10,311 bases of DNA, from NCBI GenBank assembly GCA_022508635.1, contig JAFLUV010000084.1, positions 1 through 10,311 on the forward strand, given 5' to 3'. The notes below the pieces were generated by a model. That model saw only the letters and a list, made by a program, of their open reading frames with translations. It made no database searches and was not told where the DNA came from. A program made the position numbers and the translations under genes. Source of the DNA: Prevotellaceae bacterium (lineage in GTDB: Bacteria > Bacteroidota > Bacteroidia > Bacteroidales > Bacteroidaceae). Shown piece by piece: positions 1-6,826 of the stretch (positions are counted from its first letter, which is position 1; each line of letters opens with the position of its first letter).

Positions 1-116
1 AGCACAATCTTGTAGAGTTTATCCTTGTCAAAACTGACTTTGTTTTGGGCACTGACTCCTGCCGTACAGCCCAACAGGCACAGCATCGCTACAATGACGT
101 GTTGCGTCTTACTCAT
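1..116 (-). CDS. Exported protein, N-terminal fragment (runs off the left edge)
   Basis: Only the first 38 codons are present; the rest lies beyond position 1. The ATG at 114-116 is followed by a short polar N-terminus (MSKTQH), a hydrophobic stretch of about 11 residues and then GVSAQNKVSFDKDKLYKIV, so the protein is exported. Two cleavage readings are possible: signal peptidase I after VSA (residue 23), or a lipoprotein signal using LLGC (residues 14-17) with Cys17 as the lipidated residue. The gene follows cydB by 26 bases on the same strand, so it may be co-transcribed with the oxidase genes. No Shine-Dalgarno sequence is visible; the upstream bases are A-rich, as elsewhere in this window. 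Too little of the mature protein is present to name a family. Confidence 0.75.
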   Translation of the reverse strand, partial: MSKTQHVIVAMLCLLGCTAGVSAQNKVSFDKDKLYKIV

Positions 117-142
117 TTTATTAATTTTGTTTTTGTGTTCTA

Positions 143-1315
143 TCAATATGCATGTTCGCTTCCCTCATTGATTTCCTCAATGGTGATTTTCTTCGCGTCA
201 ATGCTCCGCCAGGCATAGACAATGTAAGCTAGAACGAAGGGAATGAGCAGGGAAACGTAGAACATGGTACGGAGGGTGAACTCACTGCTCGAGGAGTTTT
301 GCATCGTAAGGGACGACTGAAGGTCTGCCGTGGAAGGATAGTAGGCCGTATCATTCCAAGCGGTAAGCAGGAGCAGAACCGTCACAGTGAGGACAGTACC
401 AAAGCCGACGACCCAGAAACCATGCCTGTACTCCTTTTGCAGTACTGACCGCAGTATGCCGGAGAGCACCAGCCCAATACCGGTAATGAGCACCACCGCC
501 AAAGGCCACATTTCCAACAGATTGTGCAGGTACTTGTACGGCTCCATATAGATATTCCCCGTCTGAGGATCCACTGCAAACCCTTCGCACGTAAGGATAT
601 GCACCAGAAAAACAACAAAGAGGACGAGGAACATCCATGTACTGCACACAAGGGAACGCATGATAAGACGATGACAGTCGAACGCCGCATCGTCCACCTG
701 CTTGTGGACATACAGACAACCTAATACACGCGTCAGAAAGACTATGGCAAGACCCAGGATAACATTCCATGGACAGAGCAAGGCATCAAGCCCGTGCGAA
801 CTATTCGCCCAGCGACTGATGATGACGGTGGAACCATGTCCTCCGCACACGGAATTAAGGATATTGTCACGCTCCACGATGAAGTTAGAACCTGTAAAGA
901 AAGTAGCAACCGCACCGCCTAAAAGCAACGGACCGAGAATACCATTCAAGACAAGCATCCACCGGAACGTCTTCGCACCGAACAGATTTCCCATTTTGTT
1001 CTGGAACTCATAGCCGACAGCCTGCAGGACAAAGGAAAAAAGGATAATCATCCAAAGCCAGTAGGCACCACCGAAGCTGGTAGAATAGAATAACGGATAC
1101 GAAGCGAAAAACGCTCCTCCAAAAGTAACAAGCGTCGTAAAGGTAAATTCCCACTTGCGTCCCGTTGAATTGACAATCAAACGACGCTCCTCCTCCGTAC
1201 GTCCAAGCGAAAAGATAAGCGTGTTGGCTCCCTGAACAAACATCAGGAAGACAAGCAAAGACGCCAACAAGGCAACGACAAAACACCAGTAGTGCTGAAG
1301 AAAAACATAAGTCAT
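143..1315 (-). CDS. cydB: Cytochrome bd quinol oxidase subunit II (CydB)
   Basis: CydB is the integral-membrane partner of CydA in the cytochrome bd quinol:oxygen oxidoreductase. At 390 residues it is near the usual family length (about 340-390). It is very hydrophobic, with roughly nine candidate membrane segments, for example near residues 10-28, 57-74, 81-101, 118-140, 184-203, 222-242, 269-289, 300-320 and 351-369. Recognisable family blocks are LGRTEEERRLIVNS (37-50), the region around Trp55, GGAFFASYPLFYSTSFGG (66-83) and the C-terminal AWNDTAYYPST (319-329). The start ATG overlaps the cydA stop in an ATGA, indicating translational coupling. Compared with my recollection of E. coli CydB, the DGFDMG segment of helix 1 reads QGANTL (28-33) and the WD pair reads Trp55-Glu56, so this is a divergent CydB of the type I expect in Bacteroidota. 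Confidence 0.95.
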   Translation of the reverse strand: MTYVFLQHYWCFVVALLASLLVFLMFVQGANTLIFSLGRTEEERRLIVNSTGRKWEFTFTTLVTFGGAFFASYPLFYSTSFGGAYWLWMIILFSFVLQAVGYEFQNKMGNLFGAKTFRWMLVLNGILGPLLLGGAVATFFTGSNFIVERDNILNSVCGGHGSTVIISRWANSSHGLDALLCPWNVILGLAIVFLTRVLGCLYVHKQVDDAAFDCHRLIMRSLVCSTWMFLVLFVVFLVHILTCEGFAVDPQTGNIYMEPYKYLHNLLEMWPLAVVLITGIGLVLSGILRSVLQKEYRHGFWVVGFGTVLTVTVLLLLTAWNDTAYYPSTADLQSSLTMQNSSSSEFTLRTMFYVSLLIPFVLAYIVYAWRSIDAKKITIEEINEGSEHAY

Positions 1316-2865
1316 AACTGTGGTCCTTTCTTGATTGCTTTACACATAATATTGATCTCCACCGCCAGCAAAACAGTAAAAAGCACGAGGAAGAGCAGGA
1401 ACGTAAGCATTACCGTATGCGAACCCAACTGGCTGACACCTACCCACGTAGGCAACATATCCTGGATAGCCCAGGGCTGACGGCCGAACTCTGCCACCAA
1501 CCATCCTGCCTCGCTCGTGATATAGGAAAGCGGGATACAGCAAAGAGCAGTCCACAAAAGCCAACGCCTCTCCATCAAGTCTCCTCGACGAAGGAAATAC
1601 AAAAGTAGCACAAACAACAAAAGGAACAGACAGCCGCCTCCCACCATCACACGGAAAGCATAGAAACAGACCGGAATGTAAGGCACAACTTGAGATCGAT
1701 CCCTCACATAGCCGTAACCGAAGTAAGGCATGTCCTCCTGTATCCTGTTGCCCAGCACGGCAAGGGCATCCCCAGAGGCTCCATCCTTCCTTGCCCTGCG
1801 ATACTCCTGCAAAGCCATGATGGCATTCTGTCCACGCCCTATCTTTTCTTCCAGCGACAACTCATGCGTACCGTCAGCCCTTGTATATCCGTCCAGCAAA
1901 TCACGTACTCCCGGCACATAACCATGGAAGTCATGCGTAGCCAAAAACGACAAGGCATAGGGAACACCCACCTTGAATGGCGGCTCATCCAGCCCCTCAT
2001 AGTCAGGCTGCCGAAAAGGACTAATACTGGAAACGAGTGTCAAAGACTGGTCAGTGCCTCCTTTGTAAAGCCCCTCCATCGCCGCCAGCTTCATAGGCTG
2101 CGTCCGGGCAACAGTGTATGCAGAATGGTCACCAGACACCATGATCAGCACTGAAGCGACCACACCAAAGACAGCACCAGCATTAAGGCTCTTGCGGGCA
2201 AACTCTACATGACGTTGCTTCAGCAAATACCAACTACTGACACCCACCACAAAAACAGCTCCGAGCACCCAAGCCGAAAGAACCGTGTGTATGAACTTAT
2301 CGACCGCTACCGGTGAGAGAGCTACATCCTGGAAACTGATCATCTCGTTACGCATAGTGTCAGGATTGAAGGCCTGTCCTACTGGATACTGCATCCATGC
2401 ATTTGCAACCAGTATCCACCAAGCCGAAAGAGTAGCACCTATACCCGTAAGCCAAGTAGAAGCTAAGTGAAAGCCCTTGGAGACCTTTTCCCATCCAAAG
2501 AACATTACGGCCACGAAAGTAGACTCCATGAAGAATGCCACAATGCCCTCAATAGCCAACGGTGCACCAAAGACATCGCCCACGATGTAACTATAGTTAC
2601 TCCAATTTGTTCCAAACTCAAACTCTAAGATAAGGCCTGTTGCCACACCCATTGCAAAGTTAATACCAAAAAGCCGTTGCCAAAACTTAGCAGTTCGCTT
2701 CCAAAACTCATTTCCGCTCGTATAGTACAACGTTTCCATAATGCCCATGACTACGGCGAGACCAAGAGTCAGGGGAACAAACAGCCAGTGGTAGATGGCC
2801 GTCAAAGCGAACTGCGACCTTGCCCAGTCTACCATCGTCACATCTATGCTTAACAAATGATTCAT
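1312..2865 (-). CDS. cydA: Cytochrome bd quinol oxidase subunit I (CydA)
   Basis: CydA oxidises quinol and reduces O2 to water at a heme b595/heme d site in the inner membrane. Its 517 residues are close to E. coli CydA, and the alignment is direct. His26 in ALTAIYHWLFVPLTLG is the heme axial ligand matching E. coli His19. His193 (KFIHTVLSAWV) and Met407 (FYAFRVMV) match the heme b558 ligands His186 and Met393. Glu106 and Glu114 (APLAIEG..AFFMEST) match Glu99 and Glu107. Lys259 and Glu264 (MKLAAMEG) match the quinol-site residues. GRQPW (461-465) is also present. The periplasmic Q-loop between GDHSAY (245) and the FYAFR segment is slightly longer than in E. coli, so this is the long Q-loop type. 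The gene starts 13 bases after the DUF4492 gene and overlaps cydB by four bases. A second Met at residue 11 is a possible alternative start. Confidence 0.97.
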   Translation of the reverse strand: MNHLLSIDVTMVDWARSQFALTAIYHWLFVPLTLGLAVVMGIMETLYYTSGNEFWKRTAKFWQRLFGINFAMGVATGLILEFEFGTNWSNYSYIVGDVFGAPLAIEGIVAFFMESTFVAVMFFGWEKVSKGFHLASTWLTGIGATLSAWWILVANAWMQYPVGQAFNPDTMRNEMISFQDVALSPVAVDKFIHTVLSAWVLGAVFVVGVSSWYLLKQRHVEFARKSLNAGAVFGVVASVLIMVSGDHSAYTVARTQPMKLAAMEGLYKGGTDQSLTLVSSISPFRQPDYEGLDEPPFKVGVPYALSFLATHDFHGYVPGVRDLLDGYTRADGTHELSLEEKIGRGQNAIMALQEYRRARKDGASGDALAVLGNRIQEDMPYFGYGYVRDRSQVVPYIPVCFYAFRVMVGGGCLFLLLFVLLLYFLRRGDLMERRWLLWTALCCIPLSYITSEAGWLVAEFGRQPWAIQDMLPTWVGVSQLGSHTVMLTFLLFLVLFTVLLAVEINIMCKAIKKGPQL

Positions 2866-2878
2866 GATATATGTAATG

Positions 2879-3103
2879 TTAGTTTAAGTCATCCAAGAGC
2901 TTCGAAGCAACGAACTCCGATTCGTCACCTTCGCGCACATGCTCTTTAATATAATCAGGAAAGAAGAATATCCTTAAAACAATAAAGATGATGAACAGCT
3001 TGGCAAATACGATAGCCCACAAAGTACGCCCCAGCGTCATGCTGCGAAAGCCGTCATAGTATAGATTCCATGCATCTCTTAGGTACTTCATAAACATAGG
3101 CAT
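2879..3103 (-). CDS. DUF4492 family small membrane protein, next to cydA
   Basis: This 74-residue protein has one hydrophobic segment at about residues 28-48 (LWAIVFAKLFIIFIVLRIFFF). It is preceded by an amphipathic N-terminus (YLRDAWNLYYDGFRSMTLGR) and followed by an acidic C-terminus (EHVREGDESEF...LLDDLN). I recognise the pattern as DUF4492, a family I recall lying immediately upstream of cydA in Bacteroidota and in some epsilon-type bacteria; no function is established to my knowledge. Here its stop lies 13 bases before the cydA start on the same strand, so co-transcription is very likely. Its size and single helix invite comparison with the small bd-oxidase subunits CydX and CydH, but no sequence similarity to those is evident. 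Met1, Met3 and Met5 are all possible starts, because no Shine-Dalgarno sequence settles the choice. Confidence 0.85.
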   Translation of the reverse strand: MPMFMKYLRDAWNLYYDGFRSMTLGRTLWAIVFAKLFIIFIVLRIFFFPDYIKEHVREGDESEFVASKLLDDLN

Positions 3104-3135
3104 TCAACAATTGTGGAAACACCCTATCAATAGCA

Positions 3136-3963
3136 TCAGCGGCTCAACTGCTTTGCAAAAAAAGTCACGGCAAGCCTTACCGCCTCCTCAGGATGAGGAC
3201 TGAAACCATGGTCATAATGGTCAAGCAAATGCCATTCACTCTTTTTCCATAGCTGATGAAAACGCAGGCCATAAGTGTATGGCACTGTGCGATCAGAAGT
3301 ACCATGAATGATGCAGGCGGATCCACTATAGCCTGCAGCCGTCTCATAGATGGGAAGCCAAAAGGCAGTCTTAATGTAATCTCGTCCCAAGCGATGCCCC
3401 CATACCTCGACATACTCTGGTGGATCCTGTGGGTCACCATAGTCGCCAGACTGACCTGGCACATTTCCACGAATGGCATCATCACGCAATACACCTGCAG
3501 GAGCCAATAGTACGACACCACCCTTCAGTGCCTTCTTGCCCAGCTGTCCAGCCAGCATGGCCGCTACAACGCCACCCTGCGAATGCCCCTCAATGCCAAT
3601 GCGACCAAAGCGACCATCCGCCTTCACCCAGTCATACACATGGCGAGCGTCTTCTATCTCGTTGGGAACTGTCATCTGCTGGAAATCGCCCTCACTTTCG
3701 CCGTGCCCGTTGAAATCAAAGCGAATGCTGGCAATGCCCAGTGATACCAATGAACTAGCAATACTTTCCTCTAAACCACCGTTTCTGTTGCCAGTGAAAC
3801 CGTGACAAAGGATAATAATGGGACACTTTTGGGGCATCACGTCAGGAGTCTGTAGTTCTGCCACCAACTTGCCGTGATCACCCTGAATAGTCACACGTTC
3901 TGTATGAGCACTTACGATTCCTGCTGAGAGCAGACAGGTCAAAAAGAGAAAAAAACGTTTCAT
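3136..3963 (-). CDS. Secreted alpha/beta hydrolase, cinnamoyl/feruloyl esterase-like
   Basis: This 275-residue serine hydrolase starts with a clear signal peptide (MKRFFLFLTCLLSAGIVSA, cleavage near residue 19). It acts in the periplasm or beyond. The oxyanion loop is CHGFTG (53-58), the nucleophile Ser128 sits in GHSQG (126-130), and the likely acid and base are Asp224 (GTSDRTVP) and His252 (YDHGFS). Between the nucleophile and the acid, residues about 160-205 form an insert resembling the lid of small cinnamoyl esterases (Est1E/LJ0536 type). RFDFNGHGESEGDF (81-94) is also typical of that group. Such enzymes release ferulic or coumaric acid from plant cell wall esters, but a carboxylesterase or peptidase-like activity cannot be excluded. 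It lies 57 bases after yigZ and 32 bases before the DUF4492 gene. I see no functional link to either, and no consensus promoter in the 57-base gap. Confidence 0.85.
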   Translation of the reverse strand: MKRFFLFLTCLLSAGIVSAHTERVTIQGDHGKLVAELQTPDVMPQKCPIIILCHGFTGNRNGGLEESIASSLVSLGIASIRFDFNGHGESEGDFQQMTVPNEIEDARHVYDWVKADGRFGRIGIEGHSQGGVVAAMLAGQLGKKALKGGVVLLAPAGVLRDDAIRGNVPGQSGDYGDPQDPPEYVEVWGHRLGRDYIKTAFWLPIYETAAGYSGSACIIHGTSDRTVPYTYGLRFHQLWKKSEWHLLDHYDHGFSPHPEEAVRLAVTFFAKQLSR

Positions 3964-4020
3964 GGGTATTAAAATTTTACATTTTGGATTCGTGGATTCA
4001 GCGTCTCCAACGCCAGAGGA

Positions 4021-4608
4021 TTAGAATGGTGACAAGGCTTTCGCAAGACGTGTCTTGAGTTCTTCAAGACTCCCTTTACGAATACTGAGACGCATCTGGC
4101 AATCTATGTCATAGGTCTGCGAAAGGATACGTGCCTCCATGTCGCGAACAACCTTCATCACAGCATTCATCAGGGGATACTCAAACGAAAACTCATACTC
4201 GGCCTCTACCTGACGTTCCTCAATGGTAGCAGAAGCAATAGCCCCGGCTGCCGCCGTACGATAGGCAACAATAAGGCCACTCGTGCCAAGTTTGACACCT
4301 CCAAAATAGCGAACTACGAGGATTATGATGTCTGTCAGCCCAGCCGAGTTGATTTGCCCGAGAATTGGCTTGCCAGCAGTGCCGCTCGGCTCACCGTTAT
4401 CATTGGATCGAAACGTATCACGTTCTGCACCAATCATATATGCCCAGCAGATATGGCGAGCATCATAATACTTTTTCTGATACTGATCCACAAGTGCCAT
4501 AGCCTGCTCCACCGTATTGACCGGATGCGCAAAAGCGAGGAACTTACTCCTGAGTTCAGTGTAAGTACACTCGCTTTTGTCGGTTATGGTCTTGTAAACG
4601 TCTGTCAT
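4021..4608 (-). CDS. yigZ: YigZ/IMPACT family protein (UPF0029)
   Basis: This 195-residue protein is the normal length for bacterial YigZ. The N-terminal UPF0029/IMPACT domain (about residues 1-125) carries the family signatures: SKFLAFAHPV (21-30), the ARHICWAYMIG block (50-60), NDNGEPSGTAGKPIL (69-83) and VVRYFGGVKLGTSGLI (98-113). The C-terminal region (about 136-195) fits the small ferredoxin-like DUF1949 domain. Eukaryotic IMPACT binds GCN1 and restrains GCN2. The bacterial proteins have no settled biochemical role, although a nucleic acid or translation-associated function has been suggested from the fold. The start codon overlaps the stop of the DUF1015 gene by one base (TAATG), so its translation is probably coupled to that gene within the ser operon. 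Confidence 0.93.
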   Translation of the reverse strand: MTDVYKTITDKSECTYTELRSKFLAFAHPVNTVEQAMALVDQYQKKYYDARHICWAYMIGAERDTFRSNDNGEPSGTAGKPILGQINSAGLTDIIILVVRYFGGVKLGTSGLIVAYRTAAAGAIASATIEERQVEAEYEFSFEYPLMNAVMKVVRDMEARILSQTYDIDCQMRLSIRKGSLEELKTRLAKALSPF

Positions 4609-5888
4609 TAACTAAGCTTATGCACGACGAGACCTGAGCGTAGCTTTGGCTCGAACCACGTTGCCTTGGGTGGCATGATGTTACCACTGTCTGCAATGTT
4701 CATGATTTGCTTCATGCTGACGGGATAGAGAGCTAATGCCATCTTCATTTCTCCACTGTCTACACGCCGTTGCAATTCGTCCAAGCCACGCAAACCGCCA
4801 ACAAAGTCTATGCGCTTATCGCTACGCAAATCTTTGATACCAAGCAGTTCATCCAAAATAAGGCGACTGCTTATACTCACGTCAAGGCTTCCAATAGGGT
4901 CATCCTCATTGGCAAAGCCCTCTTTCAGGCTTAGGCTGTACCAGATACCACTCAGATAAAGGCTGAACTCATGCAGTTTAGCCGGGCGGTAAGGTTCTGA
5001 GCCTTTAGCGGAAACAATGAACTTATCAGAAAGCTTATTCAGGAACTCTTCATCGGTCATGCCGTTCAAATCCTTGACAACGCGATTGTAGTCAAGAATG
5101 GTAAGCTGGCTGGCAGGAAAGCAGACTGCCATGAAATAGTTATACTCTTCGTTGCCCTGATGAGTGGGATTCTGCTTTGCCTTCTCTGCACCAACGAGGG
5201 CTGCTGCTGCACTGCGGTGATGTCCATCTGCTATATATAAATAAGGTATAGTAGTGAAAGTTTCCGTAATAGTACGGATATCAACAGGATTATTCACCAG
5301 CCACAACTGATGTCGAAAACCATCAATAGGTGCAACGAAATCATATTCCGGCTCTGTAGCAGCAATGCGATTCACGAGTTCATCAAGTACCACATTATCG
5401 GGATAAGCGAAGAAAACAGGCTCAAGGTTAGCATCGTTCACACGGACATGCTTCATGCGATCCTCTTCCTTGTCACGACGTGTCAGTTCATGCTTTTTGA
5501 TAACCCCGTTCATATAGTCCTTTACGGCAGCTGCCACAACAAGTCCGTACTGTGTCTTGCCAGAAAGACCCTGCAGTCCACCAAGCGGCGAGTCTCCTAT
5601 CGTCTGAGCATAGATATAATACATTTCCTGGGCATCCTGCTTAAGCCAGCCCTTCTCTTGGAACGTCTTGAAGTTTTCTGCAGCTTTTTCATAGACACAA
5701 GAATCGTACTCACTTGTGCCAACGGGAAAGTCTATCTCAGGTTTAATGATGTGATAAAACGACATCTCGTTATCGCCAGCCTCAGCACGTGCCTCCTCAG
5801 AGTCAAGGACATCATAGGGACGACTCTCTACTTGTTCTACAAGTTTCTTCGGCGGACGTAGTCCCTTGAAAGGTTTTATCGTTGCCAT
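4608..5888 (-). CDS. DUF1015 family protein, coupled to serA
   Basis: This 426-residue soluble protein has no signal peptide or membrane segment. I recognise the DUF1015 family from the N-terminal IKPFKGLRPP (4-13), RPYDVL (23-28), HELTRRDKEEDR (133-144), the highly conserved YIADGHHRSAAAA (218-230) and ILDYNRVVKDLNG (264-276). The length is typical for the family. No activity is established to my knowledge. The DGHHR motif (221-225) resembles the phosphate-binding motif of ParB/sulfiredoxin-fold proteins, a fold that also includes ADP-dependent free-serine kinases (SerK, SbnI). That resemblance is inference from a short motif. The context points the same way: its ATG overlaps the serA stop by one base (TAATG), and its own stop overlaps the yigZ start in the same manner. 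A role in serine or phosphoserine metabolism is therefore plausible but not shown. Confidence 0.92.
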   Translation of the reverse strand: MATIKPFKGLRPPKKLVEQVESRPYDVLDSEEARAEAGDNEMSFYHIIKPEIDFPVGTSEYDSCVYEKAAENFKTFQEKGWLKQDAQEMYYIYAQTIGDSPLGGLQGLSGKTQYGLVVAAAVKDYMNGVIKKHELTRRDKEEDRMKHVRVNDANLEPVFFAYPDNVVLDELVNRIAATEPEYDFVAPIDGFRHQLWLVNNPVDIRTITETFTTIPYLYIADGHHRSAAAALVGAEKAKQNPTHQGNEEYNYFMAVCFPASQLTILDYNRVVKDLNGMTDEEFLNKLSDKFIVSAKGSEPYRPAKLHEFSLYLSGIWYSLSLKEGFANEDDPIGSLDVSISSRLILDELLGIKDLRSDKRIDFVGGLRGLDELQRRVDSGEMKMALALYPVSMKQIMNIADSGNIMPPKATWFEPKLRSGLVVHKLS

Positions 5889-6808
5889 TACTTATTAACT
5901 TGGAATTTAGTGATACCATCGCGTAGGAAGCCAACAATCTGATTGGCTGCTGCAATTCCTGCGTTGACGTTAGCCTCGGCTGTCTGCGCACCCATCTTCT
6001 TCGGTGTAGCAAAGTAACGACCCGCTAACTTCTCGGCAAATTCTGCATCCGCATCAGGCTTAATGTCCGTCAGATACTTCAAGTCGGTACGCTCCTCCAT
6101 AAGTTTGATAAGACCAGGCTCGTCAATCACTTCCTTACGGGCTGTATTGACCAAAATACCACCTTTCTTCAACTTGCCAACAAGCTCGTAATTAATGCTC
6201 TGCTTCGTCTCAGGCGTAGCAGGAATATGGAGAGAAACGATGTCGCACGTTTCAAAGAGCTCTTCCTGACTCTTCACTGCCTTCACGCCAGTAGCCTCAA
6301 TAGCTTCTGCAGGACAGAAAGCATCATAGGCAGCAATCTCCATGCCGAATCCTTCAGCAATACGTGCCACATTACGACCAACATTACCAAATGCCAAGAT
6401 ACCTAACTTTTTCCCCTTCAACTCTGTTCCGCTGGTGCCATTAAAGAAATTGCGAACACCAAAGACGAGAAGACCGAACACAAGTTCAGCCACACTATTA
6501 GCATTCTGACCAGGGGTGTTCATGGCAACAACTTTGTGTGCAGTGGCAGCAGCAAGATCAATGTTGTCATAACCAGCACCGGCACGTACCACAATCTTCA
6601 GTTGCTTTGCTGCATCCAACACCTCGGCATCAACTTTGTCAGAACGGATAATCATGGCATCAACATCCTTTACGGCACCAAGTAGTTGCTCCTTCTCTGT
6701 GTATTTTTCAAGTAAGACCAACTCATATCCAGCAGCATCCGTCACTGCCTTAATACCATCCACAGCAACCTTACTGAATGGTTTCTCTGTTGCAACAAGT
6801 ACTTTCAT
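5888..6808 (-). CDS. serA: D-3-phosphoglycerate dehydrogenase, short Lys-type
   Basis: This enzyme catalyses the first step of the phosphorylated serine pathway, oxidising 3-phosphoglycerate to 3-phosphohydroxypyruvate with NAD. It is a 306-residue D-2-hydroxyacid dehydrogenase made of the substrate and nucleotide domains only, with no ACT domain, so the usual serine feedback site is absent. Visible features are VRAGAGYDNIDL (74-85), the nucleotide-binding loop LAFGNVG (138-144, first Gly replaced by Ala139), and NTAR with catalytic Arg224. Where most family members have TPH followed by Gly-Ala, this protein reads TPKKMGAQTAEAN (268-280): the catalytic His is missing and Lys270 or Lys271 takes its place. 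The usual D-V-F-x-x-E-P acid motif is also absent. This matches the type IIIK dehydrogenases described for Entamoeba histolytica. It starts 18 bases after serC and overlaps the DUF1015 start by one base. Confidence 0.94.
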   Translation of the reverse strand: MKVLVATEKPFSKVAVDGIKAVTDAAGYELVLLEKYTEKEQLLGAVKDVDAMIIRSDKVDAEVLDAAKQLKIVVRAGAGYDNIDLAAATAHKVVAMNTPGQNANSVAELVFGLLVFGVRNFFNGTSGTELKGKKLGILAFGNVGRNVARIAEGFGMEIAAYDAFCPAEAIEATGVKAVKSQEELFETCDIVSLHIPATPETKQSINYELVGKLKKGGILVNTARKEVIDEPGLIKLMEERTDLKYLTDIKPDADAEFAEKLAGRYFATPKKMGAQTAEANVNAGIAAANQIVGFLRDGITKFQVNK

Positions 6809-6826
6809 AGTATGAATAGGGAAAAA

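Noticed and set aside
3977..4020. Possible terminator hairpin between yigZ and the hydrolase gene (TGGCGT/ACGCTG with loop TGGAG, minus strand)
   Set aside because: The stem has six pairs including G-T pairs and no T-run follows on either strand. It does not support an operon boundary.
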